Below are positions 45,039 through 55,917 of a DNA stretch of 64,000 bases, piece by piece. The notes below the pieces were generated by a model that saw only the letters and a program-made list of their open reading frames with translations, made no database searches and was not told where the DNA came from. The translations under genes were made by a program, and so were the position numbers. Numbering within the stretch: the first letter of the stretch is position 1; each line of letters starts with the position of its first letter. This DNA is from Thermococcus sp. SY098 (GTDB taxonomy: Archaea > Methanobacteriota_B > Thermococci > Thermococcales > Thermococcaceae): assembly GCF_035621495.1 (NCBI RefSeq), contig NZ_CP141821.1, positions 1,578,760 to 1,642,759 of the forward strand, given 5' to 3'.

Positions 45039-46987
45039 TCCACCACCTCCACTATCTCTCCCTCCCCCGGAGGTAGAATCGCCATTATGTCTTCTTCAGC
45101 CACCTTATACCCCCATTTCTCGAGGATTTTTTTAATCTTCTTCACAAGCTCGCTCTTCTTTAAGTCGCCGGGTCTTATTACAATGTATCTCTTCGTGTGG
45201 GCTTTAAGGGCGTCAACTGGGCCGCACATCACTAAATCTTCTCCTTCATAGTTTACTATCCCAACTGCCAGCTTGAGGGGAATTCCGTGATACCAGTTTC
45301 TCTTTCCATAAACCATGAATGCACCCTTACCAAGATACTCTCCGCTTGGAGCTTTTTTAGTAACTTGGTTTGGATATGCCCAGTAGGCATCTGCTGAATA
45401 AACACCTTCGCTCCATGCTTTTGACATTGAAACAGCGAACTGACATGCCTCGAATATGGTCTTTTCACTCGCTTTCTGTCCGTCTTTGATTACAATGTGA
45501 GGTGCCCCGTGAACATCAGCGTGGCAGTATAGATCATTGTCCCCCATGTGCCTCTTAACCACCATCTCGTTGGTCGTTGCATCCTTCCCTCCTATAACGA
45601 GAAATCCTTCGCTGCTTATGAACCATCTAAACTTTTCAAACCACTTCTTCTTTCTTTTCTCCAGCTTTTTGACTTTGAGCTCCTTTTTCATCTCTTCCTC
45701 GATCAGCTTTTCGATCTCTTGAAGTTTCTTCTTGGTGTCTTCATAAGCCTTCTTCGCTCCTTCTAGCTTGTGCTTGGCTTTTTTAGCTTTTTCATAATAA
45801 ATCTCGGCATTCTCACCGATGCTTTTGTTGAGGTACAGCCTAATTTTCCTGCTCTCAATCTCGATTGTGACAGCTTTTTCCTTGGGGTCTATTGATTTAA
45901 CCATCAGGGCTATCTTATTTCCAGCTTTCTTGCCTTCCTCTATGCGTTTTTTGAATTCTTCCCAGCCAAGCTTTTCAACCGCTTTTGAAAACTCTCTTAA
46001 AAGATTATCAATGAAGGTGAAATTCGCATATATCAAATCGCCAAGCTCCTGATTCTTCTTCATCTCGGCTTCAAAGCCTTTCATCTGCTCTTCCTGCCTT
46101 CTAAGTGTTGCCAATATCTGCCTCTTCTTCTCCTCTAAGCGCTTAGTTCTCTCAATTTTTGCTTTCTCCAAGATTATCTTCCCAAAGTACTCATCCAAAG
46201 CTTCGCTGAACGTTTCAAAGTATTTCTTCTCATAATTTTCATACCATTTGAGCTCAATTGGAACCACATCAATCATTGTTCCGTCTTTATATATGATGTT
46301 TGGCTTCTTCGGAGCGCTGAATACCTCTTTCATCTTCTCAAAAATCAGCCTAAGCTCATCTTCGCTCAGCTCGTTTGCTTTCTTTTTCTTGTCAATTTCA
46401 GCCCTCAGAAGAATTTCCTCTGCATAGAGACCTCCCATATTTAGCTTTCTTGCAAGTGCCCTTACAATCTCGACATTTTCGCTTTTAATTAATTCAAGGA
46501 ATCTCCCCCAGCTCACTTCTATGGGACTTTCTCTTGCAGGGGGGAGTTTATACTCATGCTTTGGTTTTATTGCCCTGTCTTTAAACTCCTCATATCTTAA
46601 AGCACCAATGATAGTGTTATTTTCATCAACCAAAATTATGTTCCCCTTCCTAAAGAGCTCGGCTATGAGAGTGTAGTTACCAATCCTAATCTTTACAATT
46701 CTGTCAAAATCATGCTGCTCAATATCATCAAAAAAGCCGCCGCTTAAGTGTTTGCGGAGAAGCATCGTGAAAGATGAAGGCATCTTTGGGGCTTCTTTTA
46801 TGTAGCTCGTCAAGTGAATTCTTTTGCCTGCCTCAATGATTAAATCTTTTCTTCCCTCGCCTGCTTTATGAAGCTTAATCCTAATCTCACTCCCGTCATG
46901 ATAAATCTTGTCAATCCTCGCGCCTTTAAGAGACTTAAGCTCTTCAACTATGTATTTTATGTCAACGCTGCTCATTTCTTCTTTCAT
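45035..46987 (-). CDS. rqcH: RqcH / NEMF (Rqc2) homologue
   Basis: 650 residues from the ATG at 46987. Domain order: NFACT-N (residues ~1-180, with RIHLTSYIKEAPKMPSSFTM), HhH, central coiled coil (~280-440, highly charged), and NFACT-R (DUF814) with the motif FRWFISSEGFLVIGGKDATT and GDNDLYCHADVHGAPHIVIK. RqcH binds stalled large ribosomal subunits carrying peptidyl-tRNA and recruits tRNA for tailing of the nascent chain. Confidence 0.93.
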   Translation of the reverse strand: MKEEMSSVDIKYIVEELKSLKGARIDKIYHDGSEIRIKLHKAGEGRKDLIIEAGKRIHLTSYIKEAPKMPSSFTMLLRKHLSGGFFDDIEQHDFDRIVKIRIGNYTLIAELFRKGNIILVDENNTIIGALRYEEFKDRAIKPKHEYKLPPARESPIEVSWGRFLELIKSENVEIVRALARKLNMGGLYAEEILLRAEIDKKKKANELSEDELRLIFEKMKEVFSAPKKPNIIYKDGTMIDVVPIELKWYENYEKKYFETFSEALDEYFGKIILEKAKIERTKRLEEKKRQILATLRRQEEQMKGFEAEMKKNQELGDLIYANFTFIDNLLREFSKAVEKLGWEEFKKRIEEGKKAGNKIALMVKSIDPKEKAVTIEIESRKIRLYLNKSIGENAEIYYEKAKKAKHKLEGAKKAYEDTKKKLQEIEKLIEEEMKKELKVKKLEKRKKKWFEKFRWFISSEGFLVIGGKDATTNEMVVKRHMGDNDLYCHADVHGAPHIVIKDGQKASEKTIFEACQFAVSMSKAWSEGVYSADAYWAYPNQVTKKAPSGEYLGKGAFMVYGKRNWYHGIPLKLAVGIVNYEGEDLVMCGPVDALKAHTKRYIVIRPGDLKKSELVKKIKKILEKWGYKVAEEDIMAILPPGEGEIVEVVE

Positions 46988-47152
46988 TAGTCTCACCTAA
47001 AGAGAATTTGCTGAAGGCAATATAAACTTTAGGAGGGCTATTTCACCACCATAAACCATTTTTGGATTATAAAAAACATCTCCATTCCGAAATTGTTAAA
47101 TACTCAAAAATAATTAATGATCAGTGGAATTTAAGCTTGGAGGTGGTATTTT

Positions 47153-49141
47153 ATGGCTAAAGGATATTTTACGTTTGTACTACACACCCACATCCCTTAT
47201 GTGAGAAAGCACGGCAAATGGCCATTTGGTGAGGAGTGGATATTCGAGGCGATAGCAGAGAGCTATATCCCTCTTTTAATGGAGTTTGAACGCTTAAAAA
47301 AGAAAGGTGTTAAGTTTCAGCTGGTCATTGGGATAACACCGATTTTAGCAGAGCAGCTTGCGGATGAGTACATGAAAGCTGAGTTTGAGAAATATATGGA
47401 GAGAAAACTCAACGCTATGCGTGAGGATTTGAAGAGGTTTGAAGACGCTGAGTTGAAGAAAGCTGTTGAATACATGCTCAATTATTTTGAAGAGGTCTTC
47501 AGATACTGGAAGTCCATTAAGGGGGACATCCTTGGAAAATTAAAGCAGTTCCAAGATGAGGGATACATTGAAATCATAACTTCGGCAGCAACTCACGGCT
47601 ATCTGCCCCTCTTGGGGAGAGATGAAGCAATTGAAGGACAGCTCGTGAATGGAATATTGACATATGAGAAGCACTTTGGAAGGAAACCCAATGGCATATG
47701 GCTCCCAGAATGTGCCTATCGTCCAGAAGGCTTTTGGCAGAGTCCAAGCAACGGGGAAATCCTGTGGAGAAAAGGTTTGGAGAAGTTCTTAGAGAAGTAC
47801 AACCTTAAGTTCTTCTTTGTTGAAAGTCATCTCATTGATGAAGGGCCCGCAAGCTTTGGCTATGGAAAAATCCTCCCAGCCAAGACTCCGAAGTCAACGC
47901 TGAGACCATACTTCATAAAAGGCACAAACATAGCAGTCTTTGCAAGGAACAGAGAAACTGGACTGCAGGTTTGGAGTGCTGATATCGGGTATCCCGGTGA
48001 CTTTTGGTACAGGGAGTTCCACAAGAAAGCTGAGAAGAGCGGAGGTCAGTACTGGCGTGTCACTGGAAAGCACATTGATTTAGGAGATAAAGAGCCATAT
48101 GTTCCGGAAAAGGCTTTAAAAAGAACTGAAGAACATGCAAAGCACTTCGTCAGTTTGGTGAGAGGATTGCTCGAAAATTATGAGAAAGAGACGGGAGACA
48201 AGGGCATAATAGTTGCTCCTTATGACACTGAGCTCTTTGGTCACTGGTGGTTTGAAGGTGTCAAGTGGCTGGGTCGTGTTTTAGAGTTAATGAGCGAGGA
48301 GGGAATAGAGACAACTACGATTTCAAGGTTCCTTGAGAGTTATAAAGGAGAGAGGTATGAGATAGAACTCCCGGAAGGTTCATGGGGGATGTATGGGACT
48401 CATTACACATGGTGGAATCCTGAAGTTGAGTGGATGTGGGAGCACATACACAGAGCTGAGGACAGAATGGTTGCTTTGGTGAGCAAATACCTCCATGAAG
48501 ATGAGTTTGGAGATAGGGTTTTGGAACAGCTTGGAAGGGAGCTTTTGCTGATTGAGAGCAGCGACTGGCCATTCCTCATAACAACTGGTCAAGCTAAGGA
48601 GTATGGAAAGAGACGCCTTTTGGAGCATGCAAATGTCTTCCACCGCTTGGCAAATGCTTTAGAAGAGTACTTCAAGAGTGGTGAATTCAGAGAGGTTGAA
48701 TTCTTAGAGGGGATTGAGGAGAAAGACAATCCCTTCCACCCCATAAATATAGAAGTTTACGTGAGTGAAGAACCGCCTACCTTCTCTGAATATGTGAAAC
48801 CACCTGAGATTCCAGAAGAAAAAGAAAGCTCTGAAGAAAAAACCAAAGTTGCCAATGAGGTTGTTTATTCATACACAGTAGTACAGAGAGCTTATGCGAC
48901 GGAAAAAATAAAAAGGAAAAGAACCCCCAAAGAACTTCCTAAACTAAAGAGAAGAAAAAGTAAGAAGATCCAAAGCGAACTTTTAAAAATAAAAGGAATA
49001 GGTCCAAAGACCCTCGAGAAACTTGAAAAAGCTGGTATAAGAACGCTCAACGATCTAAAGAGTGCTGATTTAGAAGATCTTGCAAGGAAGACAAAGATTT
49101 CAGTTAAAAGGTTGAAAAAATTTGTGAGCCAGATCCCTTGA
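47153..49141 (+). CDS. GH57 1,4-alpha-glucan branching enzyme
   Basis: 662 residues, very like Thermococcus kodakarensis TK1436. HTHIPYVRKHG (motif 1), GIWLPECAY with nucleophile Glu186, and APYDTELFGHWWFEG with acid/base Asp358. The last ~50 residues form a helix-hairpin-helix (LLKIKGIGPKTLEKLEKAGI), joined by a charged linker. The enzyme makes alpha-1,6 branches in glycogen. GGAGGTGG precedes the ATG. Confidence 0.94.
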   Translation: MAKGYFTFVLHTHIPYVRKHGKWPFGEEWIFEAIAESYIPLLMEFERLKKKGVKFQLVIGITPILAEQLADEYMKAEFEKYMERKLNAMREDLKRFEDAELKKAVEYMLNYFEEVFRYWKSIKGDILGKLKQFQDEGYIEIITSAATHGYLPLLGRDEAIEGQLVNGILTYEKHFGRKPNGIWLPECAYRPEGFWQSPSNGEILWRKGLEKFLEKYNLKFFFVESHLIDEGPASFGYGKILPAKTPKSTLRPYFIKGTNIAVFARNRETGLQVWSADIGYPGDFWYREFHKKAEKSGGQYWRVTGKHIDLGDKEPYVPEKALKRTEEHAKHFVSLVRGLLENYEKETGDKGIIVAPYDTELFGHWWFEGVKWLGRVLELMSEEGIETTTISRFLESYKGERYEIELPEGSWGMYGTHYTWWNPEVEWMWEHIHRAEDRMVALVSKYLHEDEFGDRVLEQLGRELLLIESSDWPFLITTGQAKEYGKRRLLEHANVFHRLANALEEYFKSGEFREVEFLEGIEEKDNPFHPINIEVYVSEEPPTFSEYVKPPEIPEEKESSEEKTKVANEVVYSYTVVQRAYATEKIKRKRTPKELPKLKRRKSKKIQSELLKIKGIGPKTLEKLEKAGIRTLNDLKSADLEDLARKTKISVKRLKKFVSQIP

Positions 49142-49221
49142 CCCTTCATTTTTTTATCTTTAAATTTACCCCACTTTTGACAACTTAATCTTTGAAAAAT
49201 AGAAACTTTTATCTTTCTTAA

Positions 49222-50288
<1,067 letters not shown>

Positions 50289-50328
50289 AAAATACACCTC
50301 CCAAATTTAAAAAGGAAAAGAAGAGGCT

Positions 50329-50439
50329 TTAAGCCTTTTGTTGTTGCTCAGCCTTAAGCAACTTAGTAATGCTCCAGTACATCATGAAAAAGATTGAGCC
50401 CCATGCAAAAATCAGGAAAGCTAAGGCGCTGGCTTTCAT
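50329..50439 (-). CDS. MetS-type small subunit of NSS transporter
   Basis: 36 residues, too short for most gene callers. One transmembrane helix (ALAFLIFAWGSIFFMMYW) is followed by a short polar tail rich in Gln and Lys. GAGGTGG precedes the ATG at 50439. It starts 11 bases after the transporter stop. It matches the small subunit found next to NSS transporters (MetPS-type pairs). Confidence 0.8.
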   Translation of the reverse strand: MKASALAFLIFAWGSIFFMMYWSITKLLKAEQQQKA

Positions 50440-50449
50440 CTTTACCACC

Positions 50450-52036
50450 TCACACCTTGATGATGACCTCGTTCTTTTCAAGCTCTTCTCCGTACTTCTT
50501 CTTGATTGCTAAGTATGCTTCGATGGCACCAATGATCAGGATTATGAGGATCACTATTCTTGCCCTGAGCACCAGTGGTACAGCGTCTGGATATGAGCCT
50601 CCAAGGACGTTCTCAACATAGGCTTTTGAAACGTGGAATCTAAGCGCTCCCATGCTGTAGTAGTCTTTTGTGTTTCCAATTAGGAGTACTGCCATGAATA
50701 TTGGGGCGATATACATTATAATTGGCTTGAACCACTCTGGAACGTTGATAAATGCACCTTTGTGGAGCTCCTCCCAGAAGTTGTCTGGCTTGAAAAGCCA
50801 CACGCCTACTATGACGTCGAAGAATCCAAGCAGTACGAGGAAGTATGAACCAACCCACATGTCAAGTTCGCTCAAGTAAACTAAGCTGCTGTCCAATGCA
50901 ACTGGCAGTCCGAGGAGGAACAGGAATATGAACACCAACCATGTGCCGACCTTTCTGTCGATCTTGAGGTCTTCCTCAAGCATTGCTACCAGATAGTTGT
51001 ATGTTGCGATAGCTGATGTGAATCCTGCGAACCATAGCAGGAGGAACCACATTGCACCAAATATTCTTCCTCCAGGCATGTGCATGAAAACGTTTGGCAG
51101 TGCCATATATGCTAATCCAACACCACCTTTGATTGCCTGCTCTGGTCCTAAGTATGCGAATGCGATTGGAATAGCCAATGAACCACCAAGTATAACCTCA
51201 GCGAACTCGTTAAGTGAGACCGTTGCTAAACCGGAGAGAGCAACATCATCCTCTGGTCCAAGATAGCTGGCATAGTTGTGAATAATACCCATACCCAAAC
51301 TTAACGTGAAGAATATCTGTCCTGCGGCAGCTAAGCTTATCTTGAAGAAGTTTTGCTTTAATGCTGTAAAGTTAGGTGTCCAAATGTATTCCAAACCTTT
51401 AATTGAGCTCCATTCTGGCTTAACTGGTGAGCCAAGGGTTAGGGCTCTGATAACTAGTAAGATAGCGAACACATACAATAGTGGCATCATTACCTTGACC
51501 CATCTCTCGATACCCTTGCTGACACCCTGTCCTACCGCAATGCCAAGGAGAACCATTGTTATGCCCCAGAAGAATATAACTGCTTTGAGATTTGCTACAT
51601 AGTTCAGGAAGAACTTCACGGTATCTTGTCCGAAGTATGCACCGGTAAGGCTGTAGTATGTGTATGCAGCTGACCATCCGATAACTTGGTAGTAGTATGA
51701 GCTCAGCAATGATGAAACTGAAAATGCCAGCATGCCGCCTATTATACCGAAAATTAATGCGGTCTTTGGTTTAACACTTTCTCTTGCCATCAAATAGAAC
51801 ATTGGTCCCAGTGTACCATGACCGTATTTTCCACCGTATCTTCCTGTTGTCCACTCAATCCACATCACTGGAATGCCCAAGAAGAACAGTGCAATGAAAT
51901 ATGGTATCATGAAGGCACCGCCACCATTGCTGGCAAGCTGGTACGGAAATCTCCAGAAGTTTCCAAGACCGATGGCATTACCTGCCATAGCTAAAATCAA
52001 ACCAAGTTTGGTTGCCCATCTATCTCTTTGTTCCAT
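50450..52036 (-). CDS. NSS-family sodium-dependent amino acid symporter
   Basis: 528 residues with 12 transmembrane helices. The N-terminus has GLILAMAGNAIGLGNFWRFP (split), the sodium- and substrate-binding helix 1 of the LeuT fold. GGGAFMIPYFIALFFLGIP follows. Members import amino acids with Na+. Promoter: TTTGATATATTG on the minus strand at about 52055-52066. The small MetS-like subunit follows in the same operon, suggesting a methionine/alanine-type transporter. Confidence 0.93.
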   Translation of the reverse strand: MEQRDRWATKLGLILAMAGNAIGLGNFWRFPYQLASNGGGAFMIPYFIALFFLGIPVMWIEWTTGRYGGKYGHGTLGPMFYLMARESVKPKTALIFGIIGGMLAFSVSSLLSSYYYQVIGWSAAYTYYSLTGAYFGQDTVKFFLNYVANLKAVIFFWGITMVLLGIAVGQGVSKGIERWVKVMMPLLYVFAILLVIRALTLGSPVKPEWSSIKGLEYIWTPNFTALKQNFFKISLAAAGQIFFTLSLGMGIIHNYASYLGPEDDVALSGLATVSLNEFAEVILGGSLAIPIAFAYLGPEQAIKGGVGLAYMALPNVFMHMPGGRIFGAMWFLLLWFAGFTSAIATYNYLVAMLEEDLKIDRKVGTWLVFIFLFLLGLPVALDSSLVYLSELDMWVGSYFLVLLGFFDVIVGVWLFKPDNFWEELHKGAFINVPEWFKPIIMYIAPIFMAVLLIGNTKDYYSMGALRFHVSKAYVENVLGGSYPDAVPLVLRARIVILIILIIGAIEAYLAIKKKYGEELEKNEVIIKV

Positions 52037-52324
52037 GGTGCTTCACCCCAACCTTCAATATATCAAACACTGCAGCAATGCTCAAATATTTTGCAATTAT
52101 ACTCTACTTCGTCACTCATTAATAAAGCTTTCTCTTTTTTTATTTCGGCAAAAGACGATTTACTTGAGCTTAAAAGTAAGCAAACAGCATTTTTGTCATT
52201 TTTTCAATACTCTGGTAAAAAGTAAAAGATTTTTTGTCTTTCCGGTAATTTTTCTAATATATTTAGACTTTACCTGAGGTGGTTTCATAAAGGCTTTTAA
52301 GCATGAGGTGTTAAATTTTGTATC

Positions 52325-52382
52325 GCCCGATGATTGCAACGAGAGTGAGCTGAGCAGTGATGACCGACTTCTCGCTGAGGGC
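52325..52382 (+). ncRNA. C/D box methylation guide RNA
   Basis: Terminal stem GCCC (52325-52328) with GGGC (52379-52382). Box C GATGATT (52329-52335, a variant of RUGAUGA). D' guide GCAACGAGAGTGAG, box D' CTGA (52350-52353), box C' GTGATGA (52357-52363, perfect). D guide CCGACTTCTCG, box D CTGA (52375-52378). The layout equals that of the RNA at 35702-35758. TATA-like CTTTTAAGC at 52294-52302 and a T-run after 52383 would bound it. Predicted targets: CUCACUCUCGUUGC and CGAGAAGUCGG, not identified. Confidence 0.78.
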
Positions 52383-52481
52383 TTTTTGTCAAAAAATTTC
52401 ATATGTCCGAAATTTTGGGACATTGATATTCTTTTGTGTACACTGATGTATGTAAACTTAAAGTTCTGTGGGCTTTTCTAA

Positions 52482-52572
52482 GCCGAAAAGTTTTGGAAAT
52501 TTTCTTATTCTGGCTGAAATTTCCATATATAACCTTTCGTTTAGAAATAAGAGTTTTCCAAGCTTTTTCGGC
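52482..52572. promoter_or_regulatory. Nested inverted repeats upstream of gdhA
   Basis: TGGAAATTT (52494-52502) pairs with AAATTTCCA (52517-52525) and directly precedes a TATA-like CATATATAACC. GCCGAAAAG (52482-52490) nearly pairs with CTTTTTCGGC (52563-52572), which directly precedes the main gdhA TATA box. They may be operators or just strand-symmetric sequence. Confidence 0.4.
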
Positions 52573-52576
52573 GAAA

Positions 52577-52588
52577 GGTTTATATAGG
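52577..52588 (+). promoter_or_regulatory. gdhA promoter
   Basis: GGTTTATATAGG is a strong archaeal TATA box about 60 bases before the ATG at 52637, like the well-studied Pyrococcus gdh promoter. Transcription should begin near 52610, leaving a short leader with GGAGGGATG. Confidence 0.8.
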
Positions 52589-52636
52589 TAATTGCCCAAA
52601 AGTGTATCGCCAATCACCTAAATTGGAGGGATGAAC

Positions 52637-53899
52637 ATGGTTGAGCAAGACCCATTTGAAATTGCTGTTAAGCAGCTTGAAAGAGCTGCCCAGTATATGG
52701 ATATAAGTGAAGAGGCTTTGGAGTTTTTAAAGAGACCTCAAAGAATTCTTGAGGTAACAATCCCTGTTGAGATGGATGACGGTTCTGTAAAAGTCTTCAC
52801 TGGTTTTAGAGTCCAGTACAACTGGGCTCGCGGTCCAACAAAGGGTGGAATTAGGTGGCACCCTGAAGAGACACTCAGCACCGTTAAAGCTTTGGCTGCT
52901 TGGATGACCTGGAAGACTGCTGTTATGGACCTCCCATACGGTGGAGGTAAGGGTGGTATCATCTGTAACCCGAAGGAGCTCTCCGATAGAGAGAAGGAGA
53001 GGCTTGCAAGAGGGTATATAAGAGCTATCTATGACATCATAAGCCCATACACGGACATTCCAGCCCCAGATGTTTACACTAACCCACAGATCATGGCTTG
53101 GATGATGGACGAATATGAGATGATCTCAAGAAGGAAGACTCCTGCCTTCGGTATCATCACAGGTAAGCCACCAAGCGTTGGTGGTATAATAGCGAGAATG
53201 GATGCAACAGCAAGAGGCGCTTCATTCACAGTTAGAGAGGCAGCCAAGGCTCTTGGATGGGACACCCTTAAGGGCAAGACAATCGCAATCCAGGGTTATG
53301 GTAACGCCGGTTACTACATGGCTAAGATCATGAGCGAAGAGTACGGAATGAAAGTTGTTGCAGTCAGCGACAGCAAGGGTGGTATCTACAACCCAGATGG
53401 ACTCAATGCTGATGAAGTCCTTAAGTGGAAGAAGGAGCACGGCTCAGTTAAGGACTTCCCAGGTGCAACAAACATCACAAACGAAGAGCTCTTAGAGCTT
53501 GAGGTTGATGTCCTCGCACCAGCTGCAATTGAGGAAGTTATCACCAAGAAGAACGCCGACAACATCAAGGCTAAGATCATAGCGGAGCTTGCAAACGGCC
53601 CAACCACCCCAGAGGCAGATGAGATTCTCTATGAGAAAGGCATCCTTATCATTCCAGACTTCCTCTGTAACGCCGGTGGTGTTACAGTCAGCTACTTCGA
53701 ATGGGTGCAGAACATAACTGGCGACTACTGGACAGTTGAAGAGACAAGGGCAAAGCTTGACAAGAAGATGACCAAGGCATTCTGGGACGTCTACAACACC
53801 CACAAGGAGAAGAACATCAACATGAGAGACGCAGCTTATGTCGTTGCCGTCAGCAGAGTCTACCAGGCAATGCTTGACAGAGGATGGGTCAAGAAGTGA
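52637..53899 (+). CDS. gdhA: Glutamate dehydrogenase
   Basis: 420 residues from the ATG at 52637 ([20 protein letters not shown], the family's usual start; six bases further upstream is an alternative). K-rich substrate site [10 protein letters not shown], catalytic-lysine segment PYGGGKGGI, nucleotide-binding [16 protein letters not shown]. The hexameric enzyme interconverts glutamate and 2-oxoglutarate with NADP(H). Highly similar to Pyrococcus and Thermococcus GDH. Confidence 0.98.
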   Translation: MVEQDPFEIAVKQLERAAQYMDISEEALEFLKRPQRILEVTIPVEMDDGSVKVFTGFRVQYNWARGPTKGGIRWHPEETLSTVKALAAWMTWKTAVMDLPYGGGKGGIICNPKELSDREKERLARGYIRAIYDIISPYTDIPAPDVYTNPQIMAWMMDEYEMISRRKTPAFGIITGKPPSVGGIIARMDATARGASFTVREAAKALGWDTLKGKTIAIQGYGNAGYYMAKIMSEEYGMKVVAVSDSKGGIYNPDGLNADEVLKWKKEHGSVKDFPGATNITNEELLELEVDVLAPAAIEEVITKKNADNIKAKIIAELANGPTTPEADEILYEKGILIIPDFLCNAGGVTVSYFEWVQNITGDYWTVEETRAKLDKKMTKAFWDVYNTHKEKNINMRDAAYVVAVSRVYQAMLDRGWVKK

Positions 53900-53976
53900 T
53901 CTTCTTCCTCTTTTCTTATTGTTCTTTTCTGTGAAAATTAGCTTTTTTGAAGATTAATTAAAAATCAAAAAAGAAA

Positions 53977-55140
53977 TTAGGCTTTAGCCCAATATTCTTT
54001 TTCCTCCACCATTGCCTGAATCATCTCGTCCTCATTTTTGAACATGGTTCTCCTTGATGGATTCTGCATACCGTAGAACTCCATGAATGGGCTGGGTCTC
54101 CTCTTAAATGGATAATACAGATAGATTGCTGCCAGTGTTCTGTATGCTTCAGCCATCTCGCTTATAACTCCGGCTGAGATGCCTTCGGCATAATGGTAGA
54201 CGGCTATTGCCTTGCTGACGTCAACAAGGTTAAAGTCCCTTTCTACCAGCTGTCTTCTTAGAATGTCCGTTGCCTGCTCGATGTCTTCTCTCTCAAGCTC
54301 TTCGACTTCTTCTCCATCAAAGATGTTTTTAATCCTAATCTTCTTTATCCCCGGATTTCTTTCGACTTGATTATCGTACTCTGCAACGATCCACCAGTCA
54401 TCTAAGGCACCAGGGTCAAGAACAGTAAAGTATTTGCTGAGCTTTTTGTAGAACCCTCTAACTCTGTGGTAGTATTCTTCTTCATGCCCGGTCATCGGGT
54501 AGCTGAGATAAACGAGGGGCTTTTCTTTCTCGTGGAATATTAAATCTATGAACGTTTGATATGGATGTCTTATTCCAAACTGGAGGATATATCGGACTTC
54601 TATGCCTTCTTTTTTCAGCTCATGAATTAGCGTTTTAACATGATTTATAGCATCTTCTCGCCACATAACTAAGGTGGTTAGCTTTATGTTATCTTTTTCC
54701 TTTCCAAATCGCTCGAACCACTCTGGATCATTTATAATCCTTCTCCTGACGCTTAGAATATCGTCAAGCATTATTACGACTCTGTCAGGCTTGAGTAGTT
54801 TTAGATTGCTGAGAGTAAATCCCAAAACACTCCCACTCCCCCATCTAAAGAGGGAAGGTGTTGAAACCAGATGAAACTTCTTGTCGCTGTTGTCTATATG
54901 CATCCTTATTTTTTCAAAAGCTTCGTCTCTAATGTCATTCATTAAATCTGGGTGGCTTATTGCAAAGTCAAGAACATTTTTTCTCGTGATTTTGACCCCC
55001 CTTTCCTTCCCCACCTCTTTTAGGTATTCAAAGACATGATAGTAGGCGTAGCTCTCTTTTTCTGCAAGCTTTAGAGCTTCCTCAATGTATTCATCTCTTC
55101 CGTTAAGCGGAGGGCCAGTTAGGAGAATTACCTCTTTCAT
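53977..55140 (-). CDS. P-loop-like protein with nucleoside deoxyribosyltransferase-like C-terminus
   Basis: 387 residues from the ATG at 55140 (GGTGG site). N-terminal kinase-like fold with LLTGPPLNGRDEYIEEAL, where the Walker A Lys-Ser/Thr is replaced by Arg-Asp, so ATP binding is doubtful. The C-terminal half has PLVYLSYPMTGHEEEYYHRV, then FTVLDPGALDDWW and AEGISAGVISEMAEAY, resembling nucleoside 2-deoxyribosyltransferase-like sensors. Function unknown. Converges with gdhA across an AT-rich gap. Confidence 0.65.
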   Translation of the reverse strand: MKEVILLTGPPLNGRDEYIEEALKLAEKESYAYYHVFEYLKEVGKERGVKITRKNVLDFAISHPDLMNDIRDEAFEKIRMHIDNSDKKFHLVSTPSLFRWGSGSVLGFTLSNLKLLKPDRVVIMLDDILSVRRRIINDPEWFERFGKEKDNIKLTTLVMWREDAINHVKTLIHELKKEGIEVRYILQFGIRHPYQTFIDLIFHEKEKPLVYLSYPMTGHEEEYYHRVRGFYKKLSKYFTVLDPGALDDWWIVAEYDNQVERNPGIKKIRIKNIFDGEEVEELEREDIEQATDILRRQLVERDFNLVDVSKAIAVYHYAEGISAGVISEMAEAYRTLAAIYLYYPFKRRPSPFMEFYGMQNPSRRTMFKNEDEMIQAMVEEKEYWAKA

Positions 55141-55273
55141 TTTTGCCACCTTTTAATTTTGCTCAAAGCTGTTAGATTTTCATCAAAGAAGTTTATAAAT
55201 CAACCTCCCAAATGCGAAAACTTTAAATAGTATTCAGGATTAGGGGGTTTTGTAGAGTTCTATCTGTTCTATC

Positions 55274-55909
55274 ATGGCTAAAGGGGTGTTGCACTTGAGT
55301 AAATTTAAAGGGACAACAACAGTAGGCATTGTTTGTAATGACGGAGTGGTGTTAGCAGCGGATATGAGAGCAACAATTGGCAACATGGTTATGTCAAAGA
55401 ATGTCACAAAGATATTTCAGATAGACGAGCACTTAGCGTTGGCAGGTGCAGGCAATGTGGGGGACATCTTAAGTCTTGTCAGGATGCTCAGGGCAGAGAC
55501 CAAGCTTTATAGAGCAAGGGTTGGCAGGGAGATGAGTGTTAAGGCTTTGGCAACATTAACAGCAAACATTCTCAATGGGACAAAATATTTCCCATATCTT
55601 GGCTGGTTCTTAATTGGGGGCTATGATGAAAAGCCAAATCTTTATTCTGTTGATATGGCTGGAGGAATGACTGAGGATAAATATGTTTCGGCAGGTTCTG
55701 GTATGGAGTTTGCATATGCTGTTTTAGAAAATGAATACAAAGAGGACATGAGTGTTGATGAAGGCGTTAAATTAGCAGTTAAAGCAATAAACACTGCTAT
55801 TAAGAGAGACATTTTCACGGGAGATGGAATACTGGTTGTTAAAATTACAAAAGAAGGATACAGAGAACTCGACAAAAAGGAAGTTGATAAGATTCTCAAA
55901 ACTCTTTAA
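55274..55909 (+). CDS. psmB: Proteasome beta subunit
   Basis: 211 residues. A 13-residue propeptide ends in Gly before the catalytic Thr14 ([15 protein letters not shown]). [11 protein letters not shown] and later [12 protein letters not shown] complete the active site (Asp, Lys, Ser). After self-cleavage it forms the inner rings of the 20S core. It ends 8 bases before fttA, so the two are co-transcribed. Confidence 0.97.
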   Translation: MAKGVLHLSKFKGTTTVGIVCNDGVVLAADMRATIGNMVMSKNVTKIFQIDEHLALAGAGNVGDILSLVRMLRAETKLYRARVGREMSVKALATLTANILNGTKYFPYLGWFLIGGYDEKPNLYSVDMAGGMTEDKYVSAGSGMEFAYAVLENEYKEDMSVDEGVKLAVKAINTAIKRDIFTGDGILVVKITKEGYRELDKKEVDKILKTL

Positions 55910-55917
55910 GTTCAGAG

